From the NCBI RefSeq assembly GCF_018913965.1, contig NZ_JAHMHG010000001.1, positions 124,001 to 188,000 of the forward strand: a stretch of 64,000 nucleotides of DNA. The letters run 5' to 3'. Shown here in pieces: positions 19,340-29,582 of this stretch. The position numbers and the translations under genes are program-made. The stretch is from Mycoplasma sp. CSL7491-lung (GTDB taxonomy: Bacteria > Bacillota_I > Bacilli_A > Mycoplasmatales > Metamycoplasmataceae). Below the pieces are notes generated by a model. The model was not told where the DNA came from. It did no database searches and saw only the letters and a list, made by a program, of their open reading frames with translations. Each line of letters opens with the position of its first letter. Position 1 is the stretch's first letter.

Positions 19340-20635
19340 ATGAGAGTAGTTGATATTATTGATAAAAAAAGAAGAAATCAAGAGTTAAGTGATGAGGAAA
19401 TTAAATTTTTGATTAGTTCTTATGTAGATGGTTCAACACCTGATTATCAAATTAGTGCTTTTTTAATGGCGGTAGTTTTTAATTCAATGACTCCAAGAGA
19501 AATTGCAACAATGACAAAAGAAATGATGTATTCTGGTGATGTTATTGATTTATCAGAAATACCTGGAATTAAAGTTGATAAACATAGTACCGGTGGAGTT
19601 GGGGATAAAACAACTTTAGCAGTTGCCCCAATTGTAGCATCAATAGGTGCTCCTGTTGCAAAAATGAGTGGTCGTGGTTTAGGTCACACAGGTGGAACAA
19701 TTGATAAACTAGAATCTATTCCTGGGTTTAATGTAGAAGTTAGTGAAGAAGATTTTATTAAACAAGTAAAAGAACATAAAATTGCAGTTGTTGGTCAAAG
19801 TTCAAAACTTGTACCGGCTGATAAAAAATTATATGCTTTACGTGATGTTACCGCAACTGTAGAAGCGATACCTTTGATTGCTTCTTCAATTATGTCGAAG
19901 AAACTTGCTACAGGTTCAAATGCAATTTTACTTGATGTTAAATGCGGAAACGGTGCTTTTATGAAAGATGAAAAAAGTGCTGTTGAACTAGCTCGAACAA
20001 TGATAAACATTGGTAAAGAATTAAATGTAGATGTTAGAGATGAAATTACAAATATGAATAGACCTATTGGTAGAGAAATTGGTAATAAAAACGAAGTTTT
20101 AGAGGCTATTTTAACACTTAAAGGTCAAGGTCCTGAAGATTTTAATGAATTAGTTTACTCTTCATGTGCAACAATTTTAGAACAATCAAAAATTGCTAAC
20201 TCACATGAAGAAGGTATTGCGCTTGTTAAAAAATCAATCGAAGATGGAAGTGCACTCGCTAAGTTTTATGAGTTTATAAAATTACAAGGCGGTGATGTTG
20301 AAGCACTAAAAGATCCTAACTTCTGAAATCCAAAATATAAATTAGAAGTTATTTCAAAAGAAGAAGGTTATGTAGAAATTTTTGATAGTTTAACATTTGG
20401 TATAGTGGCTATGAAATTAGGTGCTGGTAGAAAAACTAAAGAGGATTCAATTGATTTTGAAGCAGGAATAAGTATTGCTAAAAAAACAAATGAATACGTT
20501 AAAAAAGGTGAAGTTTTATTTAACTTATACTCATCAAATCCAATATCGATAGAATTAGTTTCTGAATTAGAACAAGGGTATAAAATAAATAAAAATAAAG
20601 TTGAAAATAAAATTATTTTAGGTAAATTAAAATAA
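19340..20635 (+). CDS. deoA: pyrimidine-nucleoside/thymidine phosphorylase
   Basis: 431-residue phosphorylase that converts thymidine, deoxyuridine or uridine to base plus sugar-1-phosphate. The family signature [18 protein letters not shown] is at about residues 110-127, and the phosphate-binding [13 protein letters not shown] at about 79-91. The C-terminal pyrimidine nucleoside phosphorylase domain follows a single TGA (Trp) at about 20324. It begins one base after deoD, so the two are translationally linked. Thymidine versus broader pyrimidine specificity cannot be told from the sequence. Confidence 0.96.
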
Positions 20636-20646
20636 GGAGAAGAGAG

Positions 20647-21309
20647 ATGAATTACAATAAAATGATAGATCATACATATTTAAAACCTGAAGCAACAGAA
20701 AAGGATTTAAATAAATTAATAGACGAAGCTAAAAAATACGACTTTAAAACAGTGTGTGTTAATTCTTCATGAGTAAGATATGTTTCAGAAAAATTAAAAG
20801 GTAGCGAAGTAGGGATTACTAGTGTTGTTGGTTTCCCTTTAGGTGCTATGATTACACAAGCCAAAGCTCAAGAAGCAAAATTAGCTATAGATCACGGTGC
20901 AGATGAAATTGATATGGTTATTCATATTGGTAAATTTAAACAAGGTGACTATGAATATGTTTTAAACGATATTAAAAAAGTTAAAGAAGCAATTGGTTCA
21001 CATGTATTAAAAGTTATTATCGAAACTGCTTTATTGACTGAAAAAGAAATTGAAAAAGCAACAGAAATTGTTATGAAATCAGGAGCAGAATTTATTAAAA
21101 CATCTACAGGTTTTAGTTTTAGAGGCGCAAATCTAAAAGATGTTGAAATTATGAAACGTGTTGCTGGAGATGCTTTATTAATTAAAGCTGCAGGTGGAAT
21201 TAGTAATATGGATGATTTAATTGCAATGTATAACGCAGGTGCTACAAGATTTGGAACAAGCCGTTCAGTAGCAATTGTTGAGGGTAAAGATTCTAAAGGC
21301 GGATATTAA
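20647..21309 (+). CDS. deoC: deoxyribose-phosphate aldolase
   Basis: 220-residue class I aldolase that cleaves deoxyribose-5-phosphate to glyceraldehyde-3-phosphate and acetaldehyde, linking nucleoside breakdown to glycolysis. Motifs: [11 protein letters not shown] at the start, TVCVNSSWV (TGA as Trp), the Schiff-base Lys in FIKTSTGF, and IKAAGGI. AAGGAGA precedes ATG at 20647. The operon therefore takes deoxynucleosides through base release (DeoD/DeoA) to carbon catabolism; a phosphopentomutase is expected elsewhere. Confidence 0.97.
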
Positions 21310-21318
21310 TTAAAAGGA

Positions 21319-21348
21319 AAAATCTAGAAATATAAGTTCTAGATTTTT
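21319..21348 (+). terminator. terminator of the deo operon
   Basis: AAAATCTAGAA and TTCTAGATTTT arms with a T-rich tail. Confidence 0.8.
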
Positions 21349-21549
21349 GTTTTATTATAGAGCTCTAATTTACCATAGATAAGTTGAGCTCGATAACATT
21401 CGAATATGATTTAAATCAAAACAGTATTATTATTTACTTTAATTTCCCACTTTGATTTATTTTGAAACAAGATTTTAAAGCAGATTTAATTATTTACTTC
21501 CGTTTTTTAAAAAAATATGATGAAATAATTAAAAAATGAAAGGTGCAAA

Positions 21550-21734
21550 ATGAGTTTAATAAAAAATTGCTTTAACAATTTTATTGAGTAAAGTTTTTAT
21601 GATTATACTTATTAGTTCTATTATTAGAGGTAGTATTTACTAATCCGGAAATAATTACTATTATCATTTTAAGGATTTTATCAAGTGTATTAGCTTTTAT
21701 AGGTTTTATTACTCATATGATGCTATTAGGGTAA
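21550..21734 (+). pseudogene. remnant of a small membrane protein (possibly PnuC-like)
   Basis: ATG at 21550 opens only 14 codons (MSLIKNCFNN...). In the next frame a hydrophobic stretch reads WLYLLVLLLEVVFTNPE, then ILRILSSVLAFIGFITHMMLLG, ending at TAA. The pattern of two membrane helices separated by a charged turn recalls the start of PnuC-like transporters, but the evidence is thin. A frameshift and short length indicate decay. The rest of the 21350-21857 gap is non-coding. Confidence 0.35.
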
Positions 21735-21857
21735 TGTTAGTGGAAATATGGACATTTTAAAAATAAGTTTTTTTATCTCTAATTGTTACTTTTATAGTTT
21801 TAACTTTACGTAATAATTATTTTTTAAAAATATTTAAAATAGTCAAATATTAAAATA

Positions 21858-21905
21858 AAAACTTATAAAAGTAGGAGTTAAAAATTCCTAACTTTTATAA
21901 GTTTT
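21858..21905. terminator. terminator of the membrane nuclease gene (usable on both strands)
   Basis: AAAACTTATAAAAGT (21858-21872) and ACTTTTATAAGTTTT (21891-21905) are perfect 15-bp arms, with inner AGGA/TCCT also pairing. On the minus strand the arms are followed by a T-rich run. Confidence 0.8.
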
Positions 21906-21919
21906 AATATATTTACTTT

Positions 21920-23191
21920 TTATTTTTCATAATCAACCCATACAAGTGTGTGGTCAGAAATTTGTGAACGAATTATCTCGAAGTCTTTATAATTTTCGTG
22001 TGTTTTATAAGCCGGAGATTGTTTTCACAGTTTAATCATTTGGTTTTTATCAAAAAAACCATCATTAAAAGAATTTATTAAGTCAAGTTTAAATCATGAA
22101 TTTCTATATTTTATATCCATATTATTTAATTTTTCTGCTTCAGTAATTATGTTTAAGTTATTTTCTTTAAATAATATTTTATCATATGCATTTGCATAAC
22201 CTTTTTTAGATCCTAAACTTGTTTCATAATATTCATATTTATTATAAGATTTAACATTATTTACTTGGTTAATTCTCATATCATCATAGTAATTTATTAT
22301 TTGTCTACTTTTAAAATCGCTAGATAAAAATAATTCATTATTTTGAGTTTTTATATTAGTATCACCACCAAAAATAATTGATGAATTTTGATTTGTTAAT
22401 TTCTCAAAATAATCAAAAGCATTAGCTAATCTTGATGCTTCAAATACCTCTTGTGTTCCTTGTCCTGAGTATTTCGATGTTTGTTCATCACTATTTTTCT
22501 TGACATCTGGACTATCTAAATGTCCGAATATTGTTGTTATTTTTTTGTCTAATAAATTATCTTTAAAAAGAACTCCGAATATTGGGCGTTTAAATGATCT
22601 TTGTACATTTTTTTCATCATTTGCTTTTTCTTTTCCAAAAGATGCGCCAATTTTATCGCTATTAAATTTTTCTGGTGTTAAAACAGTGCTTTTATATAAT
22701 ATTGCAATTTGTTCTTTAGTTGCGTTATTTGAACTAGGATTTGAATCAGATATTGGTTGAATTATTGATTTTCATTTTGATTTAGAATCTAATTCATTTA
22801 AAGTTTTTAGTATTCTATCTACTTTATCTCCGTCATCGTAATTAATTTCAGTTAAACCAACTAAATCTAATTTAGTTTTAATTATAGCTTGTGATATTGC
22901 TGTTACTTTTAAACCACCTTTATTTGATGTGTCTCCACCAAAATTTAATATGTTTCAGTGCCCGACTCTGGTAACATTTTGTGGTTTATAATAACGCACA
23001 TCATTACTTAATTTTATTTTTGAGTCAGAATTATTCGCTTCATAACCAGCATTATTTTGTAATTCTTCGTTGTTATTTTTTTTGTTAGGTTTATCCTTAA
23101 CTCATTTGTAAATGTAGTAAGCGCCAATTCCTAAACCTAAAAGAGTTAAACTTCCAAAAGAAAGCAAGATTTTTTTAATTATTTTAAACAT
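21920..23191 (-). CDS. mnuA: membrane nuclease, MnuA-type (endonuclease/exonuclease/phosphatase fold)
   Basis: 423-residue surface nuclease thought to digest host DNA, including extracellular traps, to supply nucleotides. One N-terminal membrane anchor lies at about residues 8-29 with no lipobox cysteine, followed by an Asn/Lys linker. EEP-fold motifs in order: VGHWNILNF, GLTEINYDD (metal Glu), TIFGHLDSPD (catalytic His), IIFGGDTNI (D-x-N) and the terminal SDHTLVW. GGAG precedes ATG at 23191; TGA codons are Trp; stop TAA at 21920. It complements the deo operon: nucleic acids are broken down outside and salvaged inside. Confidence 0.88.
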
Positions 23192-23378
23192 ATTTCTCCT
23201 TTTATTGCTTGTTATTCAATGTTTTTATTATATATTAATTAAGTTAGAAATTAATACTATTTATAACTTTTTCACAATTCCAATTTATTTATAGTTACAC
23301 TTAATTCACTCCTAATATTAAAAACAAAGTTTATTTAATAAAATATATATTTAAAATACTAAAAAAAATATTTTTTGA

Positions 23379-23475
23379 TATAATGAATATGTTACTTCTT
23401 AAGTAACCGTACCAAATGGGTTTATAAAGAAGCTAAGCTCACCCTAAGGACGAGCCACTTTAATGGAGGTATTGC
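23379..23475 (+). promoter_or_regulatory. promoter and L21-type leader of rplU-rpmA
   Basis: TATAAT at 23379-23384 is followed by an 80-90-nt 5' leader with a GTTACTT/AAGTAAC hairpin (23391-23407) and the segments TAAGCTCACCC and AAGGACGAGCC. This resembles the L21 leader found before rplU in Firmicutes, proposed to be bound by ribosomal protein L21 for autoregulation. A TGGAGGT ribosome-binding site follows. Confidence 0.6.
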
Positions 23476-23775
23476 ATGTTAGCAATTATCGAAACAGGTG
23501 GGAAACAACTTTTAGTTAAGGAAGGTCAAACAATTTTTATTGAAAAAATTGAAGCCGAAGTAGGTTCAACAGTTGAGTTTACAAAAGTTTTATTAGTAGA
23601 CGATAAAATTGGTAAACCTTTCTTAAAAAATGCTAAAGTATTAGGTACAGTCGAAAAACAAGGTAAAGCTAAAAAAATTATTGTATATCGTCATAATGCA
23701 AAATCAACACATAAAAGAAAATTAGGGCACCGTCAACCATATACACGTGTTAAAATTACTGAAATCAAAGGATAA
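23476..23775 (+). CDS. rplU: 50S ribosomal protein L21
   Basis: 99-residue ribosomal protein of the large subunit that binds 23S rRNA. It starts MLAIIETGGKQLLV and ends with the signature KRKLGHRQPYTRVKI. Canonical length; translated after the leader hairpin. Followed by rpmA after 10 nt. The Prp protease gene usually found between rplU and rpmA in Firmicutes is absent here. Confidence 0.98.
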   Translation: MLAIIETGGKQLLVKEGQTIFIEKIEAEVGSTVEFTKVLLVDDKIGKPFLKNAKVLGTVEKQGKAKKIIVYRHNAKSTHKRKLGHRQPYTRVKITEIKG

Positions 23776-23785
23776 TAACTAGAAA

Positions 23786-24046
23786 ATGGCAAAGACAAAA
23801 GCTGGTGGATCTACCAAAAATGGTCGTGATTCGCATTCAAAACGTTTAGGTGCTAAATTAGGTGATGGTCAATTTGCAACAGCAGGTTCAATTATTTATA
23901 GACAACGTGGAACAAAAATTCATGCAGGATTAAATGTTGGACGTGGTGGAGACGATACATTATTTACAAAAATCGACGGATATGTAAAATACGAAAGCAG
24001 AAAAAATAGAAAGTATGTTTCTGTTTACACTGAAAGACAAAAATAA
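23786..24046 (+). CDS. rpmA: 50S ribosomal protein L27
   Basis: 86-residue ribosomal protein whose N-terminal tail reaches the peptidyl-transferase centre. It begins [16 protein letters not shown], the mature form without the Prp-cleaved extension seen in many Firmicutes and in some mycoplasmas. That agrees with the lack of a prp gene between rplU and rpmA. The rest is canonical ([16 protein letters not shown]). Confidence 0.97.
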   Translation: MAKTKAGGSTKNGRDSHSKRLGAKLGDGQFATAGSIIYRQRGTKIHAGLNVGRGGDDTLFTKIDGYVKYESRKNRKYVSVYTERQK

Positions 24047-24056
24047 ATTTAATTAA

Positions 24057-24090
24057 TAAAATGGGAATAACTCATTTTATTTTTTTATAT
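24057..24090 (+). terminator. terminator after rpmA
   Basis: AAAATG and CATTTT arms separated by GGGAATAACT, followed by TATTTTTTT. Confidence 0.65.
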
Positions 24091-24160
24091 TATTTTGAAT
24101 GATGCTATACTTTAAATTTAAGTAATTACAATTATTATAAATCAAATGAAAGAGGGAAAA

Positions 24161-25771
24161 ATGAGTAAATTTATTTTTGTTACCGGTGGTGTAATTTCAG
24201 GACTTGGGAAGGGAGTTTCTGCTGCATCTTTAGGTAATTTATTAAAAGCACGAGGCTTTTCAATTTTTGTTTTAAAACTGGACCCATATTTAAATGTTGA
24301 CCCTGGTGTTATGTCTCCTTATGAACATGGTGAAGTATACGTCACTAAAGATGGAGGAGAAACAGATTTAGATTTAGGTCATTATGAAAGATTTATTGAC
24401 GAGAACTTTAGCAAAGATTCTAATTATACAAGCGGAAGAATTTTTCAAAATATATTGAATAAAGAAAGAAAGGGTTTTTATAATGGAAAAACAGTTCAAT
24501 ATATTCCGCATGTAACAAATGAAATAATATCAATAATAAAAAATATAGAGGATAAGTATAAAAAAGATTTTGTTATCGTCGAAATTGGGGGAACTGTAGG
24601 AGACATCGAATCTAATCCGTTTATTTATTCGTTAGCTCAAATGAGTTATGAAAATGAAGATAATACATATTTTATACATGTTACATATGTTCCTTTTTTA
24701 AAAACTTCTAAAGATTTCAAAACAAAACCAACACAATTTTCAGTTTCTGCATTAAAGGGAATGGGGGTAAGACCAAATATGATATTTTTAAGATCAGATT
24801 ATTTGGTTCCTAACGAAATTATAAAAAAGGTTGCTAATAGTTCACACTTACCCATTGAAAACATTATTTCAACTCCTGATTTAAAAAATATATATGATAT
24901 GCCACTTTATTTAGAATCTAAGAAAGTAGTTCAAAATATTTTAAATCATTTTCATTTAAAAGATAAAAAACCAAAACTAAAAGAATGAGAAAATTTTATT
25001 AAAAAAGTTAATTTACCAAGAAGTAAAACAGTTGATATTAAAATGTTAGGTAAATATACCTCGTTTACAGATGCTTATAAATCTATAAATGAAGCGTTAG
25101 AAATATCAGCAATTCATTTAGGTGTTAATTTGAATTTAGAATTTATAGATTCTTCAATTTTAAATAGCGAAAATTTAGATGAAGTTTTTTCTAATGTAGA
25201 CGGAGTTGTTATATTACCAGGTTTTGGCGCAAGAGGTTTCGAAGGTAAGGTTTTAGCGGCCGATTTTTGTAAAAGAAATAAAATACCCACTTTAGGTATT
25301 TGTTTAGGGATGCAAGCTATGACTGTTGCACAAGCAAGACGCAAAGGAATTGTAAATGCGACTTCAAGAGAATTTGCAAACGATAAACTTAATGAAACTT
25401 ACGTTCTTGACTTTATTGATGGAAAGAGTGAAAATGATAATATTGGCGGAACTTTGAGATTAGGAGATTACGAAACAGAGTTTATTCCTAATTCTAAAAT
25501 TGCAAAGTTTTATCAAAAAAATAATATTTTCGAAAGACATAGACATAGATTTGAGGTTCAAAATAAATATATAAAAGATATCGAAGATGAAACATTTAAG
25601 TTTACTGGTTTTAATCCTGAGCACAATTTAGTAGAATCATGTGAGGATCCAACACAGGATTTTTACATTGGAGTTCAATATCACCCAGAATTTACATCTA
25701 GACCTTTAAAACCACATAAATTATTTATGAATTTTTTAAAGTTTGCTTCAAAAAAGAATAAAACAAACTAG
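24161..25771 (+). CDS. pyrG: CTP synthase
   Basis: 536-residue enzyme that aminates UTP to CTP using glutamine. The N-terminal synthetase domain has the P-loop-like TGGVISGLGKGVSAAS and EIGGTVGDIE motifs. The C-terminal class I glutamine amidotransferase domain has the nucleophile Cys in GICLGMQ (about residue 381) and the His/Glu pair in YHPEF. ATG at 24161 follows AGAGGG; the upstream in-frame ATG (24146) would swallow that site. TGA at about 24986 is Trp. Confidence 0.97.
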
Positions 25772-25795
25772 TGTTAAAATGCTAGTTTGTTTTAA
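25760..25795. terminator. bidirectional terminator between pyrG and dprA
   Basis: AAAACAAACTAG and CTAGTTTGTTTT arms around a 10-nt loop, between convergent genes; the dprA stop is inside the right flank. Confidence 0.8.
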
Positions 25796-26529
25796 ACTTG
25801 TAAAATGCTTGAAATATAAGTTACGAGCTTAGCTCCGGACTTGATTAATTGATTATTACCGTCTTCAATATCTACACCTGGGAAACAATTTATTTCTTTT
25901 CCATAATTTAAAAAACAATTAATTAAATTGTTTGTTTTTGAATTTTTTTGCATTGAAAATGATAAAAATTTATCACTAATGAGACTTGCAATGTTGTTTG
26001 TTTCATAAAAATGTCTTATCTTTGGGTGAGTATTTGGTGGATATATACTAATAACTAGTTCGTTTAGTGAATTAAAATTAATAAAATTATAAGAGTCTAA
26101 TCCTTTTTGAGCAAAGTGTATTATACGACCTTTATTATTTTTAAAATAATCAACAATTTTTCTTTCAGTTTTTGCATAATCACATGTTGTTATTACAGCA
26201 TCATTTATTATAGTTTTATAATTATTCAATAAATATTTGTTTGTGGTAGTATTTCAAATTTCGTTAATAATATAAATTTTATTGCTAGTATTTAAAAGAT
26301 TAATATTTCCTTTGTAAAATAGACAAATCAATGGTTCTTTAAGATAATATAAATTTTTAGGATAATTATCATCTAAAATAGTTAAAAAATTGATGCCATT
26401 TTGTTCTAATATTTTTAAATATTCTTTTTCATTATTTTTATCTATTTTTTCATTATTTTTAATTGCGTTCATTATTAGTTTATAATCGTTTTTGTATTTT
26501 ATTGCAAAATATAAAATAATATCATTCAT
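25792..26529 (-). CDS. dprA: DNA-processing protein DprA-like, short and divergent
   Basis: 245-residue protein with DprA/Smf features: DDNYPKNLYYLKEPLICLFYKGN (usual YP..L..I.D.P..LFYKGN), SIYPPNTHPKIRHF followed by TNNIASLISD (the P....FP.RNRIIAGLS region), and a final GVDIEDGNNQLIKSGAKLV. DprA loads RecA on incoming single-stranded DNA during natural transformation. The GSR and GxAxGID glycines are poorly kept, so RecA/DNA binding may be weakened. TTGGAGG precedes ATG at 26529; TGA at 26254 is Trp. Typical reduced form in mycoplasmas. Confidence 0.8.
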
Positions 26530-26724
26530 TTTTACCTCCAAATAATAAGTGTAAAAAATGTAAAAACGGACTAAATTTGTTAAAATAATGTTTTTTATTT
26601 CGAAAAATAAAATTTATTTTTTAAACTTTTAATGAATTTTTGTCATTTTGATACAAAAAGTTATTAGTTTTTAATTTAGTTTATGCATTATAAAATTAAT
26701 AATTTCAATTATAAAAACAAATAT

Positions 26725-26780
26725 TTTATATTATAATTTAATAAAGTTTGACAAATTACAAAATATAGGAGTTTACTTAT
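26725..26780 (+). promoter_or_regulatory. promoter region of the dehydrogenase-channel operon
   Basis: A TTATATTATAATTT box lies at about 26727-26740, a TTGACA-like box near 26749 with TACAAAATAT downstream of it, and AGGAG at 26768. Either pair of boxes could be used. The gap 26542-26724 is AT-rich with no gene. Confidence 0.4.
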
Positions 26781-26781
26781 T

Positions 26782-27819
26782 ATGAAAATAGCATTTTTTG
26801 ATGCAAAAGATTATGACATTAAATATTTTGATAAATACAATAATAATAGACATGAAATTACATATTTTAAAGAAAATTTAAATTTAAACACAGTTTCTTT
26901 AGCTAAGGGATATGATGCAATATGTGGTTTCGTTAACACTTATGGTGATAAAGTTATTTTAGAAGTGTTATCAAAATTAGGTGTTAAATATTGATTACAA
27001 AGATCAATGGGATACAATAAAATTGATATTAAAAAAGCAAACGAACTTGGTATTAAAGTTTTTAGAATTTTTAATTATTCAGCAGAAAGTGTTGGTGAAT
27101 TTGCTTTTGCCACAATGTCTGCTTTGAATAGAAATTTATTACTAGCCAATCAAAGAGTTGAAAAATTTAATTTTTCATTAAATAGTTTAGATGGAAAATG
27201 TATCGCAAATTCAACAGTTGGTGTTATTGGTTCAGGTAAAATAGGACAAACATTTATTAAAATTGCAAGAGCTACAGGTGCTAGAGTTTTGGTTTTTGAT
27301 GCTTTTGCAGAAGAAAATTTCCCAGATTTAGCTAAAAACATGGGATTTGAATGAGCTTCACTAAGTGAATTATTATCACAAAGTGATTTTATATCAATAC
27401 ATTGTCCATTATTTAATTCTACAAAGCATTTAATTGATGAAGCTGCCGTAGAAAAAATGAAAGAAGGCGTTATTATTGTCAATACAGCTAGAGGTGAATT
27501 GTTACATATTCCAGCTGTTTTAAAAGGTCTTAAAAGTGGGAAAATTAAAGGTCTTGCAAGTGATGTTCTAGAAAGAGAAGAAGGAAGATTTTACGAAGAT
27601 GTTTCTTCTAGAATTGATGAATTAAAAGAACTTGATCCTGAATGAAAAGAATTGATTGAGTTACCAAATACATTAATAACATCACACCAAGCATTTTTAA
27701 CAGATTTAGCATTAACTCAAATTGCAAAAGTTACACTTGATAATGCTGATGCTGCTCAAAAAGGAGATTTCGAAAATTCATTAGTTTTAATGGATAACGG
27801 AAAAATAAAGAATGGATAA
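26782..27819 (+). CDS. D-2-hydroxyacid dehydrogenase, probable D-lactate dehydrogenase
   Basis: 345-residue NAD-dependent enzyme expected to reduce pyruvate to D-lactate and regenerate NAD+. The NAD-binding GVIGSGKIGQTF lies near residue 147, the catalytic Arg in NTARGELL near 235, and the His in SHQAFLT near 300. N-terminal D-LDH features are present (AFFDAKDYD, RSMGYNKID). Three or so TGA codons are Trp. It overlaps the following channel gene by 8 nt, so they are co-translated. Substrate is inferred from similarity; other 2-oxoacids remain possible. Confidence 0.88.
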
Positions 27820-28834
27820 TAAAGTAGAAGCACAAAAAGTTTCACTAATTAAAAATTTATTTAGTTTTTTCAAAATTTCTCAATCTAAAAGAGAAAATGC
27901 AGAAAAACCTAAAGATGTGAGAACTTGAATAATACATGGTATTTCTGAATTAATAGGAACAATATTATTATCACTTTTATTAGCAGGTTTAAGCACGACC
28001 GTAGGACAATTAAATAATAAAGCAGTTGTTATTGAAGAATATTTATTACATCCAATTATCGTTGGTTTTTATGCTGGTTTTATCGCAGTTGGATTAGTAT
28101 TGTTTATATTTTTAAGATTTAGTTGTGATTTAAACCCCTCTGTTTCGTTATTTAGATATTTAAACGGAACAAATAATGGTTGATATACATCCTATAAAAT
28201 ATCAATACAATTTTTAGGCGGTTTTATTGCTGGACTAATTATTTATGGAGTCGGTAGTTCTACTGCACCTGAAGGATTTTTATATAATCAACCAATAACC
28301 ACCATAGGAGCTGCCAAAAAAGCTTTTCATTTATTCCAAGGTAGTTCAAGTGTTTCGACAATGAGTACAGCCGGAACATTTTGAATTTTATTTGTTGAAT
28401 TAGTTATGACAGCAGTTTTATTATTCCCAATTTTTTCACCAAATATAAATAATAAGTATCGTGATTTATTTATAATGTTTATTATTTCAATGAGTGTTTG
28501 AATGGGTATTTTAGGTGGTTCTGCAGCAATTAACCCTGCTAGAGGTTTTGCTCAACAAGTTTCAACTTTATTTATTCAAAATTTAGATACTGCCAATATA
28601 TCAGTTAATTCTCTTGTGGCCGCAAATGGTATGACTATTGCTCAACAAAAAGACGCGGTTATGAATTCAGTAATTTCTGCTACTATAACAATGATTTTAG
28701 CTGATTTACTTGCTCCTGTATTCTACATTTTTATACAAGGTTTAACAAAATATGTCGTTAACCCGTTTGTTGTAAAAGTAATTGCATATAAAAATTACAA
28801 ATCACAAAATATGGAAAAGCCTTCTAGTAAATAA
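27812..28834 (+). CDS. MIP/aquaporin-family channel, candidate lactate or small-solute exporter
   Basis: 340-residue integral membrane protein with six or more helices and the two half-helix motifs of aquaporins: DLNPSVS (first NPA as NPS) and AAINPARGF (second NPA with the selectivity-filter Arg). The N-terminal 30 residues are charged and cytoplasmic, and the loop after helix 3 is longer than usual. It overlaps the D-lactate dehydrogenase gene by 8 nt. In lactobacilli, aquaporin-family LarD/GlpF proteins carry lactic acid, so lactate release is an attractive idea here (inference). Glycerol or water transport are alternatives. Confidence 0.82.
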
Positions 28835-28839
28835 TAATT

Positions 28840-28866
28840 AAATATCTCAATTTGGGATATTTTTTA
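28840..28866 (+). terminator. terminator after the channel gene
   Basis: AATATCTCA and TGGGATATT arms (one G-U) followed by TTTTTA. Confidence 0.65.
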
Positions 28867-28899
28867 TATATAATATTAAATATATTTTTTAGGAGAAAA

Positions 28900-29577
28900 A
28901 TGAATCAATATACGCACTATATTTTAAGTATATTTTTTATTACTTTATTTGGTTTAATATTTATTATATCAATCGGATATTATTTCTTTTGAAAGTATTT
29001 TATAGATTATAAAAAAAATAAGCAAGGCTTTTTGTTTGAAAGTGTGATAAATAGAAAAATAAAGAAAATAATTGATAAAAAAACATTTCTTTTTTCTGAA
29101 GGTGGTATTTATTCGTATGATAATAAAAAGTATGAACTAGATGGTTTTTTAGTTAGTGATTCAATGATTGTGGTATGTGAGTATAAACTTTACAACGGAA
29201 TATTGTCTGGTAATGCTAAAAATGAAAAAATATTTTTAAGTATAGGAAAAAAGAGGAAAATAAAGGTTAAAAATCCTATTTTTCAAAACAAAAATAATAT
29301 CAAACATGTTTTAAAAATGTTGAAAAAAAATATACCGTATGCTTCGTTAGTAATTGTTCCGGAAAACACGAAAATAGAGATAAATGATATACCTAGTCAT
29401 GTTTTGTTTATTAATTCAGATAATATAGAAGAAACAATAAATAAACTTATTTTATCATCTCAAAGATTGCCTAAAATTATTAATAACGAAGATGTTAAAA
29501 ATTTATTCCAAGCAATGAAAATTAAAACCACTAGAGAAAAAATAAAATTTAAAAATATGTTAAAAAATAAAAGGTAA
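28900..29577 (+). CDS. membrane-anchored NERD-domain protein
   Basis: 225-residue protein with one N-terminal membrane helix (about residues 9-33) and a cytoplasmic nuclease-related (NERD) domain. The domain shows FESVINRKIKKII, GIYSYDNKKYELDGFLVSD (catalytic-type Asp in ELDGF) and VVCEYKLYNG (E-x-K), the usual D...E-x-K arrangement of PD-(D/E)XK folds. This suggests a DNA- or RNA-processing nuclease at the membrane, substrate unknown. AGGAG precedes ATG at 28900. It is followed after 5 nt by tex, probably co-transcribed. Confidence 0.78.
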
Positions 29578-29582
29578 AAATT

